From: an uncultured Mycobacteriales bacterium
Lineage (GTDB): Bacteria > Actinomycetota > Actinomycetes > Mycobacteriales > CADCTP01
Direction of reading: 5' to 3'
NCBI GenBank assembly: GCA_902805565.1
Contig: CADCTP010000275.1
Span: 1 to 36,603, forward strand
Length of the DNA stretch: 36,603 nt
The notes beneath the pieces were generated by a model. That model was not told where the DNA came from. It did not search any database and was given only the letters and a program-made list of their open reading frames with translations. Every line of letters starts with the position of its first letter. The stretch's first letter is position 1. The position numbers and the translations under genes are program-made. This document shows, piece by piece, positions 1 through 7,788 of this stretch.

Positions 1-102
1 CTCCACCCGAAGCACGGCTTCGCCGTCCCCGGCCGCTGGGGTGTCCGCCTCGACCAGCACGGAGTCCGACACGTCCGCCCGGGAGACCGCAAGAGTCCAC
101 AT
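1..102 (-). CDS. DUF2855 family protein, N-terminal fragment
   Basis: Only the first 34 codons are in the window; the gene continues past position 1. Reading leftwards from the ATG at 102 gives MWTLAVSRADVSDSVLVEAD, a start I associate with the DUF2855 family, whose members resemble medium-chain dehydrogenases but have no established reaction. No Shine-Dalgarno is visible. Instead TACGGT (114-109) lies 6 nt before the ATG, the spacing expected of a -10 box on a leaderless actinobacterial transcript. The gene lies downstream of the SorC-type regulator on the same strand, with about 60 nt between them. The family call rests on a short N-terminus and is moderate. Confidence 0.55.
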   Translation of the reverse strand, partial: MWTLAVSRADVSDSVLVEADTPAAGDGEAVLRVE

Positions 103-164
103 GGTCCCACCGTATCGACAAATCGGACCGGCCGGCGGGGCTGATCACCGGGGGACCGCCCCGG

Positions 165-1118
165 TCACCCCTCGGTCAGCAGCGCCCGGGCCAGCGAGGT
201 GTGGGTGACCAGGCCGGACACCAGCCGGGACCGCAGCGCCGCCCGCACCGCCGGTGCCTTGACCACGTCGTACGGCACCCCGATCACCTCCCGCATGGCC
301 CGCAGTTGGGCCGCGCTCACCCCGATCATCCGCTCGGCGAGCGCGGTCGGCAGGGTGTCGCCGGCCTCGGTGAGGAACACCCCGGACACCTCGGCGCACA
401 CCCCCTGCCGGCGCAGCGCCCGCCGCTCCCGGTCGGTCGCCGCGTCGTACACGGTCGACTGGTTCGGCGCCCACCGGCCGATCCCGACGACCGCCTTGGT
501 CACCGAGCGGAACTGCGCGAAGGCGCGGGCGACCTCCGGCTGCCGGCGCAGCGCCCGGGCGGTGGCCGGGTCGGGCACCAGCAACGGGGCGTGGAAGAAG
601 TACGCCGGCCCGCCGGAGATGCGGGCAACGTCCCGGACCACGTCGACCGACCCGTCGTCGCCGTCGGGGCGGGACAGCGCGCCGGTCAGCTGGACCACCG
701 GCGTCGGCGCCAGCTCGGTCAGCGCCGCCGCCACCGCGCTGACCGACCGCGACCAGCCCAGCCCCAGCACGTCCTCGGCGGTGACGATCTCGCCGAGCAG
801 GTCGGCAGCGGCCGCGCCCAGGCGCCGGCGCAGCGAGCCGATGTCGTCGTCCGGGGTGTCCACCACCACCGAGTGGCACAGCCCGAAGCGTTCCTGCAGC
901 AGCCCGGACAGCTCCAGGTCGACCTCGCCCGGATAGCCGATCTCGATCCGCACCAGCCCGGTGGCCCGGGCCGACTCCAGCAGCCGGGCGACCTTGAACC
1001 GGCTGAGCGCGAACTCCTCGGCGATCTCGATCTTGGACCTGCCGTCGAGGTAGTAGCGCCGGGCGACCGACGCGGTCAGCACCAACTGGGCCGGTCCGCC
1101 GGCGGGGTCACGGGCCAT
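165..1118 (-). CDS. SorC/DeoR-type sugar-binding transcriptional regulator
   Basis: This 317-residue protein has an N-terminal helix-turn-helix (about residues 18-50, around GRSKIEIAEEFALSRFKVAR) followed by a SorC-type sugar-phosphate-binding domain (about 60-315, with the GLGWSRSVSAV loop typical of the effector pocket). Length and layout match SorC-family regulators, which bind phosphorylated sugars or polyols and control adjacent catabolic or transport genes. It is transcribed away from the polyol ABC transporter that starts at 1260, so it most likely controls that operon and itself. The ATG at 1118 is preceded by AGGAG. The inducer cannot be read from the sequence; the neighbouring transporter and dehydrogenase suggest a sugar alcohol. 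Confidence 0.9.
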   Translation of the reverse strand: MARDPAGGPAQLVLTASVARRYYLDGRSKIEIAEEFALSRFKVARLLESARATGLVRIEIGYPGEVDLELSGLLQERFGLCHSVVVDTPDDDIGSLRRRLGAAAADLLGEIVTAEDVLGLGWSRSVSAVAAALTELAPTPVVQLTGALSRPDGDDGSVDVVRDVARISGGPAYFFHAPLLVPDPATARALRRQPEVARAFAQFRSVTKAVVGIGRWAPNQSTVYDAATDRERRALRRQGVCAEVSGVFLTEAGDTLPTALAERMIGVSAAQLRAMREVIGVPYDVVKAPAVRAALRSRLVSGLVTHTSLARALLTEG

Positions 1119-1131
1119 CCTCGACGCTCCT

Positions 1132-1143
1132 GCTCATCTGAGC
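1132..1143. promoter_or_regulatory. candidate SorC-regulator operator
   Basis: GCTCATCTGAGC is an inverted repeat (GCTCA, 2 nt, TGAGC) just upstream of the regulator start. A near copy, GCTCATATGTGC, lies at 1222-1233 on the transporter side. Two related sites in one divergent intergenic region suit binding and looping by a multimeric SorC-type regulator. The binding itself is inferred. Confidence 0.35.
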
Positions 1144-1221
1144 GGTTGGCCGCCCAGTATGGCACGGAGGTATTGACGCGCGGCCGGAGTCGCGGGAACT
1201 CTGACAGACGAGAGGCCGCCC

Positions 1222-1233
1222 GCTCATATGTGC
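1222..1233. promoter_or_regulatory. second candidate SorC-regulator operator
   Basis: GCTCATATGTGC differs from the site at 1132-1143 at two positions and lies about 27 nt before the GTG of the substrate-binding protein gene. A TTGACG that could be a -35 box lies at 1173-1178 between the two sites. Assignment is by similarity of the two copies only. Confidence 0.3.
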
Positions 1234-1259
1234 ACCACCAGCCCGCACCGGAGGCAGCA

Positions 1260-2621
1260 GTGGCTCGCAACGGCGCGACGTCGTCCCGGCTCGTGGCGGT
1301 CGGCCTGGCCGCCGCCCTGCTCGGCACCGGCTGCGCCGGCTGGGGCGGCGGCGGTGGGGGCGGCGACAGCCTCAACGTGCTCATGGTCAACAACCCGCAG
1401 ATGGTCGACCTGCAGAAGCTCACCGCGGAGCACTTCACCAAGGAGACCGGCATCCGGGTCAACTTCACGGTGCTGCCGGAGAACGACGTCCGGGACAAGA
1501 TCAGCCAGGAGTTCTCCAGCCAGGCCGGCCAGTACGACGTGGCCACGGTCAGCAACTTCGAGATCCCGATCTACGCCAAGAGCGAGTGGATCGCGCCGCT
1601 CACCCCGTACATCGAGCAGGACCCGGAGTTCGACCAGGACGACATCTTCGCGCCGATGACCAAGGCGCTGTCCGGCGAGGACGGCCAGGTCTACGGCGAG
1701 CCGTTCTACGGCGAGTCCTCGTTCCTGATGTACCGCAAGGACGTCCTGGAGGCCAAGGGCGTGCGGATGCCGGCCGACCCGACCTGGCCCGAGGTGGCCG
1801 ACATCGCGGCGAAGGTCGACGGGGCCGAGCCCGGGATGGCCGGGATCTGCCTGCGCGGCCAGCCCGGCTGGGGCCAGCTGTTCGCCCCGCTCACCACCGT
1901 GGTCAACACCTTCGGCGGCACCTGGTTCACCGAGGACTGGCAGGCCCAGGTGGACAGCGAGCCGTTCCGCAAGGCCGTGCGGTTCTACGTCGACCTGGTC
2001 CGGGCGCACGGCGAGAACGGCGCCCCGCAGGCCGGCTTCACCGAGTGCCTGAACAACGTCGTCCAGGGCAACGCCGCGATGTGGTACGACGCGACCTCGG
2101 CCGCCGGCTCGCTGGAGGCCGAGGACTCGCCGGTCAAGGGCAAGATGGGCTACGCCCCGGCCCCGGTGGTGGAGACCAGGAGCTCCGGCTGGCTGTACGC
2201 CTGGTCCTGGGGCATCCAGCAGGCCAGCGAGAAGAAGGACGACGCCTGGAAGTTCATCTCCTGGGCCTCCGGCAAGGAGTACGAGGCCCTCGTCGGCAAG
2301 GAGATCGGCTGGTCCAGCGTGCCGGCCGGCAAGCGCGCCTCGACGTACGAGAACCCGGACTACCTGGCGGAGTCGAAGGCGTTCGCCGAGCCGACCCGGG
2401 CCGCCATCACCAGCGCCGACCCGGAGAACCCGGGCGTGCAGCCCCGGCCGGCCATCGGCATCCAGTTCGTCGGCATCCCGGAGTTCCCCGACCTCGGCAC
2501 CCAGGTCTCGCAGTACGTCAGCTCGGCCATCGCCGGCCAGACCACGGTGGACGAGGCGCTGAAGAAGGGCCAGAAGCTGGCCGAGGACGTGGCCGAGCGC
2601 TACCGGTCCCGGGAGTCGTGA
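1260..2621 (+). CDS. polyol/sugar ABC transporter substrate-binding lipoprotein (SmoE-like)
   Basis: This 453-residue extracellular solute-binding protein starts at a GTG preceded by GGAGG (1250-1254). The frame is open much further upstream, but only this start gives a basic N-terminus, a hydrophobic stretch and a lipobox-like LLGTGC with Cys25. The Leu sits at -4 rather than -3, so the lipobox is slightly atypical. A Gly-rich linker follows, then the mature domain. The segment CLRGQPGWGQLFAPLTTVVN resembles that of sorbitol/mannitol binding proteins of the Smo type. It would capture a polyol outside the membrane and deliver it to the two permeases downstream. The exact ligand is inferred from family resemblance and the dehydrogenase at the end of the operon. 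Confidence 0.88.
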   Translation: MARNGATSSRLVAVGLAAALLGTGCAGWGGGGGGGDSLNVLMVNNPQMVDLQKLTAEHFTKETGIRVNFTVLPENDVRDKISQEFSSQAGQYDVATVSNFEIPIYAKSEWIAPLTPYIEQDPEFDQDDIFAPMTKALSGEDGQVYGEPFYGESSFLMYRKDVLEAKGVRMPADPTWPEVADIAAKVDGAEPGMAGICLRGQPGWGQLFAPLTTVVNTFGGTWFTEDWQAQVDSEPFRKAVRFYVDLVRAHGENGAPQAGFTECLNNVVQGNAAMWYDATSAAGSLEAEDSPVKGKMGYAPAPVVETRSSGWLYAWSWGIQQASEKKDDAWKFISWASGKEYEALVGKEIGWSSVPAGKRASTYENPDYLAESKAFAEPTRAAITSADPENPGVQPRPAIGIQFVGIPEFPDLGTQVSQYVSSAIAGQTTVDEALKKGQKLAEDVAERYRSRES

Positions 2622-2652
2622 TGGGCCCGGACCCCACGAGCGAGGAGGCGGC

Positions 2653-3609
2653 ATGAGCGTCGCTGTGGACACCGAGGCCCCCGAGGGCCGGGCCGCCCCG
2701 CCGCCGGGCACGCTGCGCCGGACCGGCGACTGGGCCCGCCGGGCCCCGCTGCTGCCCGCGCTGATCTTCACGATCATCGTGACCCAGCTGCCGTTCGTGG
2801 CCACGCTGGTCATCTCGTTCATGAACTGGAACGCGTACTACCCGGACGAGCGCGGGTTCGCCGGGCTGGACAACTTCCGCCGGGTCTTCACCGACGTCAA
2901 CATGCGCGAGTCGGTGGTCACCACGATCATCCTGACCGTCGCGGTGGTCCTGGTCAGCCTGGTGCTGGGGCTGGTCATCGCGCTGCTGCTGGACCGCAAA
3001 TTCCGCGGCCGGGGCGCGGTCCGGACCATGATGATCACGCCGTTCCTCATCGTGCCGGTGGCGGCGGCGCTGCTGTGGAAGCACGCGCTCTACAACCCGG
3101 AGTACGGCCTGCTCAACGGCAGCCTCACCGCGCTGTGGAAGCTGTTCGGCTCGGACGACGCCCCGCAGCCGGAGTGGCTGACCAACAACCCGCTGATCGC
3201 GGTCGAGGTCGCGCTGATCTGGCAGTGGACCCCGTTCATGATGCTGATCCTGCTGGCCGGACTGCAGAGCCGGCCGCTGGACGTCATCGAGGCCGCCCGC
3301 ATCGACGGCGCCTCCAGCTGGGACATCTTCCGCTACATGACGCTGCCGCACCTGCGGCAGTACCTGGAGCTGGGCGCGCTGCTCGGCTCCATCTACATCG
3401 TGCAGAACTTCGACGCGGTCTTCACCATCACCTCGGGCGGGTTGGGCACGGCGAACCTGCCGTACACGATCTACCAGACCTTCTACAACGCGCACGACTA
3501 CGGCCGGGCCTCCGCGGCCGGGGTGGTCGTGGTGATCGGCACGATCGTCATCGCCACGCTGGCGCTGCGCACCGTGTCGTCCCTCTTCCGCGAGGAGAAC
3601 GCCCGATGA
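2653..3609 (+). CDS. sugar/polyol ABC transporter permease 1
   Basis: This 318-residue inner-membrane permease of the MalF/SmoF type has about six transmembrane segments (the first around residues 38-58) and the cytoplasmic coupling loop EAARIDGASSWDIFRYMTLP, which matches the EAA-G consensus that docks on the ATPase. The ATG is preceded by GAGGAGG and lies 31 nt after the binding-protein stop. Its TGA overlaps the ATG of the second permease, so the two are translationally coupled and should form a heterodimeric channel. No ATPase gene is present in the operon; a shared MsiK-type ATPase encoded elsewhere is the usual arrangement in actinomycetes. Confidence 0.93.
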   Translation: MSVAVDTEAPEGRAAPPPGTLRRTGDWARRAPLLPALIFTIIVTQLPFVATLVISFMNWNAYYPDERGFAGLDNFRRVFTDVNMRESVVTTIILTVAVVLVSLVLGLVIALLLDRKFRGRGAVRTMMITPFLIVPVAAALLWKHALYNPEYGLLNGSLTALWKLFGSDDAPQPEWLTNNPLIAVEVALIWQWTPFMMLILLAGLQSRPLDVIEAARIDGASSWDIFRYMTLPHLRQYLELGALLGSIYIVQNFDAVFTITSGGLGTANLPYTIYQTFYNAHDYGRASAAGVVVVIGTIVIATLALRTVSSLFREENAR

Positions 3610-4499
3610 GCTCCGTCACCGACACGGCGCCGGTCCCGGCGACCCGGACCGCCGCCGGCGAGCCGCGCAAGCCCCGCAAGCCGCGCGGCGGGTTCTTCCT
3701 CGGCCTCGCGGCCTGGATCATCGGCATCCTGTTCGTGCTGCCGGTGGTGTGGATGGTCATCACCTCGTTCCACTCCGAGACCGACGCGGCCACCAACCCG
3801 CCGTCGCTGGGCGCGCCGCTGACCCTGCAGGGCTACCGGGAGTTCTTCGGCGCCTCCACCGGCACCAGCCCGTGGCCGCCGCTGGCCAACTCGATGACCG
3901 CCAGCGTGCTGTCCACGCTGCTGGTCCTGCTGCTGGCGATCCCGGCCGCGTACGCGCTGTCGATCCGGCCGGTGCGCAAGTGGACGGACGTGCTGTTCTT
4001 CTTCCTGTCCACCAAGATGCTGCCGATCGTGGCCGGCCTGCTGCCGATCTACCTGTTCGCCCAGTCGGTGGGGCTGCTGGACAACATCTGGCTGCTGATC
4101 ATCTTCTACACCTCGATGAACCTGCCGATCGCGGTCTGGATGATGCGGTCGTTCCTGGCCGAGGTGCCGGTGGAGATGCTGGAGGCCGCCGCCGTCGACG
4201 GGGCCGGGCTGACCCGCACGCTGCGCTCGGTGGTGCTGCCGGTGGTGGCGCCCGGGATCGCGGCCACCTCGCTGATCTGCTTCATCTTCAGCTGGAACGA
4301 GCTGCTGTTCGCCCGGGTGCTGACCGCGACCGTGGCGCAGACGGCGCCGGTCTTCCTGACCGGCTTCGTGACCAGCCAGGGGCTGTTCCTGGCCAAGGTG
4401 TGCGCGGCCGCGGTGGTGGTGTCGCTGCCGGTGATCATCGCCGGGTTCGCCGCCCAGGACAAGCTCGTCCAGGGCCTGTCCATGGGCGCCGTCAAGTAG
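3606..4499 (+). CDS. sugar/polyol ABC transporter permease 2
   Basis: This 297-residue MalG/SmoG-type permease starts at the ATG in the ATGA overlap with permease 1; earlier in-frame starts would run into that gene. A basic Pro/Lys-rich N-terminal tail (about residues 15-28) precedes about six transmembrane segments. The EAA loop reads EAAAVDGAGLTRTLRSVVLP. With permease 1 it forms the channel of the importer fed by the lipoprotein at 1260. The dehydrogenase gene follows 9 nt after the stop, so the imported substrate is probably oxidised by that enzyme. Confidence 0.93.
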   Translation: MSSVTDTAPVPATRTAAGEPRKPRKPRGGFFLGLAAWIIGILFVLPVVWMVITSFHSETDAATNPPSLGAPLTLQGYREFFGASTGTSPWPPLANSMTASVLSTLLVLLLAIPAAYALSIRPVRKWTDVLFFFLSTKMLPIVAGLLPIYLFAQSVGLLDNIWLLIIFYTSMNLPIAVWMMRSFLAEVPVEMLEAAAVDGAGLTRTLRSVVLPVVAPGIAATSLICFIFSWNELLFARVLTATVAQTAPVFLTGFVTSQGLFLAKVCAAAVVVSLPVIIAGFAAQDKLVQGLSMGAVK

Positions 4500-4508
4500 G
4501 AGGAAGTC

Positions 4509-5513
4509 GTGCAGGCTGTCGTCATCCAGTCCCCGGGCGTCGTCGAGGTGACCCAGGTCCCGGACCCGGAGCCCGGCCCGCGGGACGTCGTGGTGAAGGT
4601 CGCCGGGTGCGGGATCTGCGGGACGGACCTGCACATCCTCGAGGGCGAGTTCGCGCCGACGCTGCCGGTGGTGCCCGGGCACGAGTTCGCCGGGGAGGTC
4701 GTGGCGGTCGGCGCCGAGGTCCCGGCGGACAGGGTGCGGGTCGGCGACCGGGTCGCCGTCGACCCGTCGCTGCACTGCGGCGAGTGCTACTACTGCCGGC
4801 GCGGCCGCGGCAACCTCTGCGAGAACTGGAACGCCATCGGCGTCAGCGTCCCCGGCGGCGCCGCGGAATACGCCAAGGCGCCGTTCGCCAACTGCTTCGT
4901 GCTGCCCGAGGGCGTGTCCACCGCCGACGCCGCGCTGATCGAGCCGCTGTCCTGCGCGGTCCGCGGCTTCGACGTGCTGCGCCCGCATATGGCCGATCAC
5001 GTCCTCATCTACGGCGCCGGCACGATGGGCCTGATGATGATGGAGCTGGCCAAGCGGGCCGGCGCCGCCACCGTCGAGGTCGTCGACCTCAACCCGGCCC
5101 GGCTGGGGACCGCTGAGCTGCTCGGCTGCACCGCCACCGCGGCCACCCCGGACGAGCTGGACCGGCCGCGCGGCTGGGACGTCGTGATCGACTGCACCGG
5201 CGTGGTCGCCGCGATCGAGGACGGCCTGGGCCGGGTGGCCCCCGGCGGGACGTTCCAGCAGTTCGGGGTGTCGGCGCAGAAGGCGGAGGCGCGGTTCTCG
5301 CCGTACCGGGTCTACAACAAGGAGATCACCATCGTCGGCTCGATGGCGGTGCTGCACTCCTTCGAGCGGGCCGGCGACCTGTTCGTCGGCGGCGTGCTGC
5401 GGCCGGACGTGATGATCAGCGACCGGTTCCCGCTGGCCGACTACCCGAAGGCGATCGAGCAGTTCCGCAACGGCGTCGGCCGCAAGATCCAGGTTCAGCC
5501 GTTCCTGACGTGA
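4509..5513 (+). CDS. zinc-dependent alcohol/polyol dehydrogenase (MDR)
   Basis: This 334-residue medium-chain dehydrogenase has a catalytic zinc Cys37 in CGICGTD, the following GHE motif, a structural-zinc cluster CGECYYCRRGRGNLC with four Cys, and a Rossmann motif GAGTMG followed by an Asp at the end of the second strand (VVDLN), which favours NAD over NADP. It belongs with sorbitol, arabinitol and threonine dehydrogenase-like proteins. The GTG start has AGGAGGAAG immediately upstream, overlapping the permease stop, so this is the last gene of the polyol operon. It probably converts the imported sugar alcohol to a ketose. Its 3' end overlaps the convergent NmrA-type gene by 19 nt. Confidence 0.9.
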   Translation: MQAVVIQSPGVVEVTQVPDPEPGPRDVVVKVAGCGICGTDLHILEGEFAPTLPVVPGHEFAGEVVAVGAEVPADRVRVGDRVAVDPSLHCGECYYCRRGRGNLCENWNAIGVSVPGGAAEYAKAPFANCFVLPEGVSTADAALIEPLSCAVRGFDVLRPHMADHVLIYGAGTMGLMMMELAKRAGAATVEVVDLNPARLGTAELLGCTATAATPDELDRPRGWDVVIDCTGVVAAIEDGLGRVAPGGTFQQFGVSAQKAEARFSPYRVYNKEITIVGSMAVLHSFERAGDLFVGGVLRPDVMISDRFPLADYPKAIEQFRNGVGRKIQVQPFLT

Positions 5514-6367
5514 TCCAGCGCGCCGGGGTGGGCGGCGAGGAAGTCGGTCAGCGAGGTGGCCGGCCGGCCGGTGAAGTGCTCGACCGTGCTGGTCACCTCG
5601 GCCACGTCGCCGGCCCGGATCGCGGTGTACGTACTCACCCAGGCGTCCACCTGCCAGTCCGGGGCGCCGTACGAGGCGCGGGACGCGTACGCCTCCTCGA
5701 CGCTCTGGTCGGTGAAGACGATCCGCTTGCCGGCGGCGGCGGCCAGCCGGGCCGCCGCCTCGGCCATGCTCAGCGCCTCCGGGCCGGTGACGTCGTGGGT
5801 CTCGCCGTCGTGGCCGCCGTCGCCGAGCAGCCGGGCCAGCACCGCGGCGACGTCCCCCCGGCTGACCAGCGCGGCCCGCCCGTCCCCGGCCGGCCCCTCG
5901 ATCGCGCCGGCCGCGGTCACCATCCGCGGCAGGAAGTCGAGGTAGAAGTTCATCCGGACGAACGTCCAGGCCAGGCCGGAGTCCCGGACCCGCTGCTCGG
6001 TGGCCCAGTGGTCCCGGCCGAGGGTGAAGGTCGAGTCCTCCCGGGCGCCGACGAAGGACAGGTACATGATCTTGCGGACGCCGGCGGCGGCCGCGGCGTC
6101 GACGACCGACCGGTGCCGCCGGAGCCGGTCGGCCGACTCGTGCGCCGGGATCAGCAGCAGCGTGTCCACCCCGTCCAGCGCCGCCCGGACGTCGTCGGCG
6201 GCGGCGTAGTCGGCGATCCGCCGGACCTCCGCCCCGGGCAGCCGCGGGGCCCGGGCCGGGTCGCGGACCAGCAGCCGCTGCGGCAGGCCGTCCTCGGCCA
6301 GCAGCTCGGCCACCGTCCCGCCGACCGCCCCGGTCGCGCCGGTCACCGCGATCGCGCCATCAGCCAT
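5495..6367 (-). CDS. NmrA-family NAD(P)-binding reductase
   Basis: This 290-residue atypical short-chain dehydrogenase begins MADGAIAVTGATGAVGG, with the glycine-rich dinucleotide motif at about residues 8-14. The C-terminal half (about 190-285) has the NmrA-like substrate region with VTGPEALSMAEAA. I chose the ATG at 6367 because GGAGGAG lies about 10 nt upstream; the open frame extends 11 codons further to 6400 without a better signal. Relatives include NAD(P)H:quinone and azo-dye reductases as well as redox sensors, so the substrate is unknown. It is convergent with the polyol dehydrogenase and overlaps its end. Confidence 0.85.
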   Translation of the reverse strand: MADGAIAVTGATGAVGGTVAELLAEDGLPQRLLVRDPARAPRLPGAEVRRIADYAAADDVRAALDGVDTLLLIPAHESADRLRRHRSVVDAAAAAGVRKIMYLSFVGAREDSTFTLGRDHWATEQRVRDSGLAWTFVRMNFYLDFLPRMVTAAGAIEGPAGDGRAALVSRGDVAAVLARLLGDGGHDGETHDVTGPEALSMAEAAARLAAAAGKRIVFTDQSVEEAYASRASYGAPDWQVDAWVSTYTAIRAGDVAEVTSTVEHFTGRPATSLTDFLAAHPGALDHVRNG

Positions 6368-6414
6368 GCCGGCATTCTCCTCCGCCGGGCCCGGTCCCAC
6401 CCCGTACTCGCCGT

Positions 6415-6464
6415 CCCCGAGCCCGGCCGCACCCCGAGCCCGGCCGCACCCCGAGCCCGGCCGC
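6415..6464. repeat. 17-nt tandem repeat, about three copies
   Basis: The unit CCCCGAGCCCGGCCGCA is repeated at 6415, 6432 and 6449, with the last copy ending in G instead of A. It lies between the NmrA-type gene and the NIPSNAP gene, directly before a second tandem repeat. No coding role is apparent. Confidence 0.85.
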
Positions 6465-6481
6465 GGCGGCCGGGAAGGAGT

Positions 6482-6585
6482 GGTCGGCCGAGGGGCGGCC
6501 GGGAAGAAGCCGGGTCCGGTCGGCCGAGGGGCGGCCGGGAAGAAGCCGGGTCCGGTCGGCCGAGGGGCGGCCGGGAAGGGGCCGG
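6482..6585. repeat. 36-nt tandem repeat, nearly three copies
   Basis: Copies start at 6482, 6518 and 6554 and are identical until the third diverges after about 27 nt. The unit begins GGTCGGCCGAGGGGCGGCCG and contains self-complementary GGCCG/CGGCC runs. It occupies the 253-nt gap between two minus-strand genes. It may be a GC-rich slippage product or an array of weak hairpins affecting readthrough from the NIPSNAP gene into the NmrA-type gene. Confidence 0.85.
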
Positions 6586-6620
6586 TCGCAGGGAGGGGCG
6601 GTCGGCCGAGAGGGCGGGTG

Positions 6621-7304
6621 TCAGGCCGGGCGGGGGGAGCGGGCGGTCGGGGCCAGCCGGGCCACCCGCACCGGCCCGGTCAGGCCGGGCGGCTCCCAGG
6701 CCGGCACGCCGCCCGCCCCGTACGCCGCGGCGTCGGCGAACCGGGCGAACGTCACGAACACCGAGGCGTCCCCGCGGACCGGCAGCCACTTGTACGTGTT
6801 CGGCGTCGGGTCGGTGACGAACCGTCCCTCGACCGCCTCCGCCCCCACCTCGGCGGTGAACCGGGCGGCCGCCGCCTCCGGGTCGGCCACCGGGTACGTC
6901 GTCGCGACCACCAGCCCGCCGGGCGGCGTGGTCGCCTCCCGCGGCGGCCGGGTCGCCGCCATCGCGGGCAGGTGCCCGTCCGCCCCGTACGGCCGCAGCA
7001 GCAGCACGTCGTCGGAGGAGATCATCGTCGCGTTGACCGGGTCCTTGTGCGCCTTCCAGACCGGCCCGGTGTAGAACTCCCACAGCGCGTCGTAGCGCGA
7101 GGCCATGTCGCGGAACCCGCGCAGCCAGACGAACGTGTCCGGGTCGTCGAGGTCGCGGAACTGCCCGAGCAGCCGCATCCCGGCGGCCTCCTGGCCCTCC
7201 ATCAGCTCCCGCTCGAAGATCCGGATCATCTCGTCCCGGGTCCCCGGGTGCAGCGCGTAGCGGCGCAGCTCGACCAGCGGCACGTCGGCGTTCGTCACGG
7301 GCAC
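6621..7304 (-). CDS. NIPSNAP family protein
   Basis: This 227-residue cytosolic protein has an N-terminal NIPSNAP/ferredoxin-like domain (about residues 8-110, with VELRRYALHPG and FVWLRGFRDMASRYDALWEFY) and a second, weaker copy of the same fold (about 125-210). NIPSNAP proteins are dimeric alpha/beta-barrel proteins without a generally agreed reaction. The start used is GTG at 7304; a second GTG two codons on (7298) has TAGACA 6 nt before it and could be the leaderless start. The gene diverges from the speD-like operon at 7363, with 58 nt between them that must hold both promoters. Confidence 0.85.
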   Translation of the reverse strand: MPVTNADVPLVELRRYALHPGTRDEMIRIFERELMEGQEAAGMRLLGQFRDLDDPDTFVWLRGFRDMASRYDALWEFYTGPVWKAHKDPVNATMISSDDVLLLRPYGADGHLPAMAATRPPREATTPPGGLVVATTYPVADPEAAAARFTAEVGAEAVEGRFVTDPTPNTYKWLPVRGDASVFVTFARFADAAAYGAGGVPAWEPPGLTGPVRVARLAPTARSPRPA

Positions 7305-7350
7305 TGTCTAGCGGACGGGTGGGACGGAACGCGCCGGCGGCCGGCCCGAG

Positions 7351-7356
7351 TACTCT
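7351..7356 (+). promoter_or_regulatory. -10 box of the speD operon (leaderless)
   Basis: TACTCT fits TANNNT and ends 6 nt before the GTG at 7363, so transcription would begin at or next to the start codon. No Shine-Dalgarno is visible before that GTG, which supports a leaderless transcript. No clear -35 box is seen. Confidence 0.5.
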
Positions 7357-7362
7357 CGTCGG

Positions 7363-7788
7363 GTGGACTCCGGGACGACCTCGCTGCGGGTGCAGCACGC
7401 CGAGCAGTCGCTGGGCGGGCTGCGGCCGCTGGAGGCGTTCGCCCCCAAGGTGCTGTACGCGGTGGACGGCGTGACCACCGACCCGGCCGTGACGACCGAC
7501 CCGGAGGGCATCGCCGCCGCCGCCCGGGCCGCGGTCGCCGCCGGGGACGGGCACGTGCTGGACGAGACCGCGGTGGTCTTCCCCAACGGCGCGGTGACGC
7601 TGGTGCTGGTGCTGGCCGAGTCGCACCTGTCGGTGCACACCTGGCCGGAGGAGGACCTGGTCGCGGTGGACCTGTTCAGCTGCGGCGCCATCGACGGCGA
7701 GCTGGTCACCGGGGAGCTGGTCCGCAGCCTGGGCCTGACCGACCTGCGCGTGCAGCGTCTGGACCGCGGGTCGGCCCGCCGCCGGTGA
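7363..7788 (+). CDS. speD: S-adenosylmethionine decarboxylase-like pyruvoyl proenzyme (SpeD-like)
   Basis: This 141-residue protein matches the short bacterial/archaeal SpeD form. The self-cleavage site is Glu86-Ser87 in ESHLSVHTWPE, where Ser87 would become the pyruvoyl group. His92 and Cys107 lie 5 and 20 residues after that Ser, the spacing of the processing His and catalytic Cys of the family. The expected product is decarboxylated AdoMet, the aminopropyl donor, and the next gene encodes an aminopropyltransferase of the BpsA type. Some SpeD homologues have become pyruvoyl-dependent ornithine or arginine decarboxylases, so the substrate needs testing. The residues after the cleavage motif (EEDLVAVDLFSCG) differ from the usual EYGYAAVDVFTCG. 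This is the first gene of a six-gene overlapping operon. Confidence 0.88.
   Translation: MDSGTTSLRVQHAEQSLGGLRPLEAFAPKVLYAVDGVTTDPAVTTDPEGIAAAARAAVAAGDGHVLDETAVVFPNGAVTLVLVLAESHLSVHTWPEEDLVAVDLFSCGAIDGELVTGELVRSLGLTDLRVQRLDRGSARRR

Noticed and set aside
201-1259. In-frame upstream extension of the substrate-binding protein gene
   Set aside because: It would run antisense through the SorC regulator and remove the N-terminal signal peptide; GTG 1260 has the ribosome site.
1260-4499. Complete ABC importer including ATPase
   Set aside because: No Walker A/B protein is encoded in the operon; the ATPase must come from elsewhere.
6415-6585. CRISPR array
   Set aside because: Repeats are directly contiguous with no unique spacers, and no cas gene is nearby.
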